Below, piece after piece: positions 58,176 to 64,000 of a DNA stretch of 64,000 nt. Each line of letters begins with the position of its first letter. Within the stretch, counting starts at the first letter, position 1. The stretch lies in NCBI GenBank assembly GCA_947685225.1, contig CANTUV010000032.1:26915501-26979500 (forward strand). Direction: 5' to 3'. The notes under the pieces are model-generated. The model was not told where the DNA came from. It saw nothing but the letters and a program-made list of their open reading frames with translations, and ran no database searches. The stretch is from Garcia nutans. Its lineage: Eukaryota; Streptophyta; Magnoliopsida; Malpighiales; Euphorbiaceae. The translations under genes and the position numbers were made by a program.

Positions 58176-59458
58176 AAGGTAAATTATATAGGTGTATATC
58201 AATGATGATCATTCTTAATGGATGTTTAATGTGTTTGATTATGTATACTTCAATAATAAAGTATTATAATGTGAATTGAGACATAATGAGACAAGAAGCC
58301 ATTGTGATTGGCTATGATGATTCAAGTGAGATGTGAAGCCATTGTGATTGGCTATGATGATTCTATTGAGATAAATGGGGCATGTTTGCCTACATGATGA
58401 TGAGAATTGAAAATGAAATTGATAATGAAATAATAAATGAATTTTGTGTCTAATATGTTATTCATTTTCAGAGTTTTGTTATTGGTGGCATGCCTAATGG
58501 TAACAATCTCTTGAAGTTAGGTTGGGCTTGATCCTTGAAGCCAAGTTGGGTTGAAGTTTAACATGTTTTACTCCCCTTGAAGCTTGGTTGGATCTAGTCC
58601 TTGAAGCCTAATTGAGATGTTACAACCCTTGAAGCTAGGTTGGGTTGGTTCTTGAAGCCAAGTTGGGTTGATACTTAGCATGCTTTGTTCCCCTTGAAGC
58701 TTGGTTGAACCTAATCCTTGAAGCCTAGTTGGGATTATGATATTGATGAATGTGATAATTAAACCAAAACATTAACTCTGAAAGTTGAATGGCATATTAG
58801 TGTTCTTGGGCCCATGCTTGTCTTTGTTTAAATGTGATTCTTGAATGGTGAAATTAATGGAACTATGAAGATATAATATGAATGTTGTTATAACATTGAA
58901 CAAAGTATGGTGAGATCTATGAAATGAATTTGAAATGTGATATGTTTATATGTGTATGGTTTATGAATTATAAAGGTGTGATGTAGCTTTCCACCTATGA
59001 TGTTGTTTATTATTAAGATGTATGACATTGCATTGCATCAAAGCATAATGTTAGTATACCTTGTACTACTAAGCCGTTGGCTTAGCGCGATAGTGTTTGA
59101 TCGCGCAGGTGACAGAGTTGAACCTGTGAGCTCCTCGAGACCAAGTGAGACTAGGCATTGAAGGATTGATTTTTGGGAACTTAAAGATCAGAGAAGAGCT
59201 GCCAATCATGTATATATTCTATGTTTTGTAAACTTTGGTTTATAACCTATTTGTAATAACTTCCGCTGTGAATTAATAAATATTTTTATATATGGTGTCT
59301 TTTGGATTTCTTTTAAATGTTTGAGATTGGTTTCACTTATTTACAAAGATATTTGTTGTGCATTTTTTTTAAACTGTGACATTTTCTATATTCAGTATAC
59401 GTATATTACGATCGTTTAAGCATGCTTGGTACGTATACGGGATATAGGGGGTGTTACA
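58176..59458 (+). repeat. Element G 3' LTR, second half
   Basis: It matches 35404-36686 with few differences and ends GTGTTACA. The first half was removed by the same deletion that cut the integrase. Twin hairpins (59069-59106) are perfect here, whereas the 5' copy has one mismatch. Confidence 0.9.
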
Positions 59459-61558
59459 ATTACACCTTTATATTTCCTAAACCATACACATATAAACATG
59501 TCACATTTCAAAGTCCTTCCACAAATCTCATTATTCAATTACTTTACCATTAATGAATCACATTTAAACAAAGACAAGCATGGGCCCAAAAGAGACTAAT
59601 ATGCCATTAAATTTTCAGAGTTAATGTTTTGGTTCAATTATCACATTCATCATTATCATAATACCAACTAGGCTTCAAGGATTAGGTTCAACCAAGCTTC
59701 AAGGGGAACAAAGAATGCTAAGTATCAACCCAACTTGGCTTCAAGAACCAACCCAACCTAGCTTCAAGGGTTGTAACATCTCAATTAGGCTTCAAGGACT
59801 AACCCAACCAAGCTTCAAGGGGAGTAAAACATGTTAAACTTCAACCCAACTTGGCTTCAAGGATCAAGCCCAACCTAACTTCAAGAGATTGTTACTATTA
59901 GGCATGCCACCAATCAACAAAACTCTGAAAATGAATAACATATTAGACACACAATTCATTTATTATTTCATTATCAATTTCATTTCCAATTCTCATTATC
60001 ATCTAGGCAAACATGCCCCACATATCTCAATTGAATCATCATAGCCAATCACAATGGCTTCACATCTCATTTGAATCATAATAGCCAATCACAATGGCTT
60101 TATATTCCATCATCTCTCAATCTACATTATAGCAATTCATCTTTCAAATACACAATCATTTACATCATCATATCTTTCACATTGTACATATAGCATCATT
60201 GATATAAACATAACAAAGTACATCATTCATATAAGTCAACAATGTAATAATGCAATATTTGTACTTACCTCAATAACAATTCACACAACTCTAAACACTT
60301 CCTTTTCCAAGATTCTTTTACTCCTTAGATCAATGACAAATCACTTTCTTCAAGACCTAATCCAAAAATAATAACATACACTTGCTTAGGAATATACAAG
60401 AGATAATCAAGTTAAGAGTTAACTAGGGCAAACCCTAAACATGACACGCTTAGCCACACGGGCGTGTCCCTGACCGTGCCCTAACTCCACAACACAGAAG
60501 CTTTAACATGCTCAGAACCACGGGCGTGTCACTGGGCGTGTAATACATTCTGCCCCTCAGAAATAATGACACGTCCAACAATGTGATCGTGCTCATGGCC
60601 GTGTCAATTCTCCAATCTTACAGTAGCTATGACACGCTCAGTAACACGGGCGTGTTACTGATCATATCAATCCTGCTGCCTCCAACACAATTGACACACC
60701 TAAAAATTTGGACGTGCTCATGGGCGTGTCAGGCCAAAAACCTAGATTCCGGCCAAACAACACAACACCCAACAAAACACTTCTTTTCACCAACATCAAC
60801 TTCAAACAAACTTCACAAAACATACCCAAAAACCATCTTAAACTTATAAAAACACCACAACAACTCCACACCTACATCAAACACAAATCACAAAGATCAT
60901 CATAAAACCTAAACACAAACATAACACCATCTCTTCCAACTAACTTACTCTTTTCTTCAATCCATCCTTAAAATCCATAATCAATTTAATCAAACACTCT
61001 TAAACATATCAAAATCAACAACACACCCTTAAATAATCTATCAAACTCACACACAACTTCAAATAAGCAAAGAAATCAAAAGAGGACTTACCAAAGTAAT
61101 GAAACTTCTTGAATCACCAACTTGATCACTTAGATCTTCCTTCAATTTGAGCTTAGAACATCAAAATCCTCTCTTGCTCTTTTGCTTTCTCTTGTCTTTG
61201 GAGGAGCCGGCCACTTCAGTGGAAAAGAAGAAAAGAACAATGAAGAAACAAAGTCAACCTCTCTTTAAATCTCCACCAAGTATTCCAAAGAAGACAATTA
61301 CCTAAACACCCCCTTCTTGATTGTTTTAAATTCCCTTCACTTTCATGCCCTTTTTAGTAATCTCACACTCAACAAAAATAAATATCTTCTTTCCTTGACT
61401 CTCCATTTTGACCAATATATATGTTATAGATATTGCTATATACACTACATATACATTCTCTCTACACATTACTTTCCTTTCAAACAACACATATACATTT
61501 GATTAAAATCAAACAACAATTATATCAAAACTTCTAGGGCACACTTTGGGATATTACA
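59459..61558 (-). repeat. LTR K, main part
   Basis: Minus-strand LTR lacking its last 490 bp except for the 24-bp stub at 33836. CTTGAAGC cassette (59668-59890), predicted 88-nt exon (60269-60356), CG palindromes (60441-60740), donor near 61090, GCCGGCC block near 61206, TATA-like block near 61418, start GGGATATTACA. Only one LTR lies between the TAATA duplicates, so K is probably a solo LTR. Confidence 0.88.
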
Positions 61559-63466
61559 TAATATTATAAAATTCTTAAGTATAATAACATTACCCATACT
61601 ACACATAATAAAAAGAAGGCATCATTATATTAAAATCAAAGCAATGTCCAAACAAAACAAAACAAACAAATGGACGCCCATCCAAGGATGGAAACATGTC
61701 CTTACATCACATGCCTAGGTAGGACACCCACCAAAAGGTAGAAACATGCGCTTTACATACGTTCTAAAATAGAAAAGAAAATTAAATTACATGATGTTTA
61801 ACTAATGAGGTACCCACCAAGTGGAAACATACCTCTTACATCTTTTGGAAGTCTAAATTAATTGAAAAAGTAAATAATCATTCATCATAAATAAATCATT
61901 CATCAAAAGTATTTAAAAATCAATAAAATAAACATCCATCCATGATAAATTAGACAAATCAAGTATTGAAATTAGATAAATTAAAATATAAGAAATAAAT
62001 CAAAGCATATCAAGTATGGAATTGAATAAAGCAAATAAAAGTCTAATTTATGACTACTGTGACTTTTTATGGAATTAAAATAGATTAGGGTTTTATGTTT
62101 TAAAGGGTTGATAAGACTCTTTGATTAACAAAATTAAGGTTTGAATGGTGAAATCTTGAAATTAGGGTTTTGGACACTTTGAAATACTTTTTAATTCATG
62201 ATCTTTAAATAGTGAATTAAGCTACTGTGACTTTTTTTGAGTTTTTATGTTTTTATATTTTTTGATGTTTAAAAGGATTAGAGTTCATAAAAATTAGGGT
62301 TTAAGGTTTTAAAAGGATTAGGGTTCATTGTTTTAGGTTTAAAAGTTGAATTTTGGATTTAGGCTTTGAAATTGGAGTTCTCGGGTAAGGAATTATTTTT
62401 AGGGTTTTAACAAAGCACTTTGATGATTTATGAAATTTTATGAATTTGAACACATGGATTGAAGTTTTTATAAGTAGAAAAGATGTTTTTTAAGGTTTTT
62501 TGAATGAAAAAGAACCTAGTTTAAAATCTTAAAAGAAACAGAATTTTATTTTGGTTTTGTTGAAAAATATGTTCAATTAAAGTTTAAAGATTTTTTAAGA
62601 AGAAAAAATAACAATTTTGAGTCCTTTTATAAAAGAAAGTCACGTTTTTAATGTTCTAATCTTGGAAAAATTAAGTTAAAGCTCTAAGATTTTTGATTTA
62701 AAAAACTAAAATTTTATAATCTAGCTACTGTAAAACATTAATCAAAAAGATTTTTACAAACCTTCTTTTGTTGATTCTCCAAAAAATAACTCTTCTTGGA
62801 TGAACTAGCTCCAAAAACAAGCCTTGGTTGCCTTTGAATCCTTTAATACGTGCTACTGCTGCTTTAAATATTAATTGAATTGAGTTTTTCCTTTTCCTTC
62901 CTTGATTTGGTTTCAAAAATCAAGCCACTGCCCATTTTTTTCCTCCCCTGATTTGGTTTAGTTGGTCCTTATTTATAGTGGTTTTTTAGGTTGTTTATTC
63001 CAAATTAATTAAGGTAAGTAATATTAATAAAAAAAAAAAGAAATTAAAAACTAATTGGATTAGGATTCAAAAAATTGCGTTGAAAAATTTTGCGCTAGCG
63101 AAAACTGTGCTGCCGTGCCCGTGGGCGTGCCAGCCCGCAGGGGAAGTTATTTCGCCAGCAGGAATTTCCTACGGGCAAAACAACTTCGCCCGCAGGTTAC
63201 TCGATGGGCTCGACGGGTGAGCTGCTGCTGGCCCGACGGGCCCTCGCGACCACTTTTCGCTGCCGATTTTTTTTCGACTCCGATTTTTATTTTTATTTTT
63301 ATTTTTTGATTTTTATTTGTTTATTTTTATTTTTTATTAATAAAAATTAGATACTAAGGTAAAAATTATTTAATTAAAAAAATTTTGGACCAATTAAACA
63401 ACAAAAATCATTTTAAACCAAATAAAACATAATGGACCGGATTGGGTCAAAAATTAAGGGTCTACA
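61559..63466 (-). repeat. Element L: probable Tat/Ogre-type LTR, minus strand
   Basis: On the minus strand it starts TGTAGACCCTTAATTTTTG. It has a CG-rich block (63090-63260), a TATAAAT box (plus 62971-62977) in AT-rich sequence, and poly-T and poly-A stretches. No gene is seen. TAATA at 61559-61563 is the K duplicate. The orientation is inferred from the TATA box and from the TGTAGAC start; the purine tract next to it is poor. Confidence 0.5.
62971..62977 (-). promoter_or_regulatory. TATA box candidate in LTR L
   Basis: CACTATAAATAAGG on the minus strand, about 490 bp from the LTR start. Confidence 0.5.
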
Positions 63467-64000
63467 CCTAGAATCTCTTCTAAGTACAGAACTTAGCTCA
63501 GGTCCAAAACCCAAATTTTGATTAGGTCCCGAACCTAGAATCTCTTCTAAGTCCAGAACTTAGCTCAGGTCCAGAACCCAAATTTTCCTTAGGTCCAGAA
63601 CCTAGAATCTCTTTTAAGTCCAGAACTTAGCTCGGGTCCAGAACCCAAATTATCCTTAAGTCCAGAACCTAGAATCTCGTTTAAGTCCAGAACTTAGCTC
63701 GGGTCCAGAACCCAAATTATCCGTTGGTCTAGAACCTAGAATCTCTTTTAAGTCAAGAACTTAGCTCGGTCCAGAACCCAAACCTAGAATCTTTTCTCAG
63801 TCCGGAACTTAGCTCGGGTTCTAGAACCCAAATTTTCCTTACGTTCAGAACCTAGAATCTCTTTTAAGTCCAAAACTTAGCTCGGGTCCAGAACCCAAAT
63901 TTTCCTTAGGTCCAGAACCTATAATCTCTTCTAAGTCCAGAACTTAGCTCGGGTCCAGAATCCAAATTTTCCTTAGGTCTAGAACCTAGAATCTCTTTTA
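63467..64000. repeat. 67-bp tandem repeat array, runs off the window
   Basis: Units start CCTAGAATCTCT at 63467, 63534, 63601, 63668, 63735, 63783, 63851, 63918 and 63985. Six of the complete units are 67 bp, one is 68 and one is cut to 48. Each unit is three related pieces of 18, 24 and 25 bp, each starting GTCCAGAAC. It may be the 3' untranslated repeat of element L or a separate satellite. Confidence 0.92.

Noticed and set aside
62725..62916. 63-codon minus frame in L LTR
   Set aside because: No motif, no start context, and it lies just after the TATA box of a likely LTR; short enough to be chance.

Overview
This window comes from a eudicot-type plant nuclear genome. It is AT-rich and is almost entirely a stack of nested LTR retrotransposons. 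I found no host gene, tRNA, rRNA or CRISPR array. The elements have tRNA-iMet primer sites, a gag with a CCHC knuckle, an RT with the FIDDIL motif, a DD35E integrase followed by a chromodomain, and LTRs of 2.4-3.2 kb. This combination points to Ty3/gypsy chromoviruses of the Tekay/Del type. The species cannot be told from the sequence.

Layout, left part. Minus-strand element A (1-1699, resuming 23550-27317) is split in its RT by plus-strand element B (1700-23549, TSD AAAGG). The 3' LTR of B is itself split by composite C (10861-22675, TSD TTACA). C is non-coding and has an LTR-internal-LTR-partial internal layout. The truncated LTR of A runs directly into the gag of a second minus-strand element, D (27318-31113). 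D sits in a plus-strand LTR, E (31114-33671).

Layout, right part. A minus-strand LTR, K, is bounded by TSD TAATA (33831-33835 and 61559-61563). It holds a decayed plus-strand Tekay array F/G (33859-59458). G is split in its integrase by minus-strand non-coding element H (40580-57792). H is split by plus-strand non-coding element J (46441-55784, TSD AACAA). The oldest layer, L (33672-33835 plus 61559-63466), looks like a Tat/Ogre-type LTR on the minus strand. It is followed by a 67-bp tandem array that runs off the window.

How the parts work together. B, A, D and G carry gag-pol remnants. C, H and J carry none, but keep the same LTR ends, primer site and polypurine tract, so they were probably moved in trans. 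The LTR pairs of B, C and J are almost identical, so these are young insertions.

Most interesting signal. Across LTR families that differ a lot in sequence, the same leader architecture recurs: a TATA box about 130-180 bp into the LTR, likely splice donors and acceptors with an 87-88 nt middle exon, two abutting hairpins ending in a CAG|GTRA donor, an LTR segment complementary to a segment between the primer site and gag (with a matched G-C to A-U change in D), and a long stem-loop at the LTR 3' end kept paired through G-U wobbles. I infer a structured, possibly spliced leader that separates gag mRNA (no primer site) from genomic RNA. All pairings were read by eye and not folded by program.
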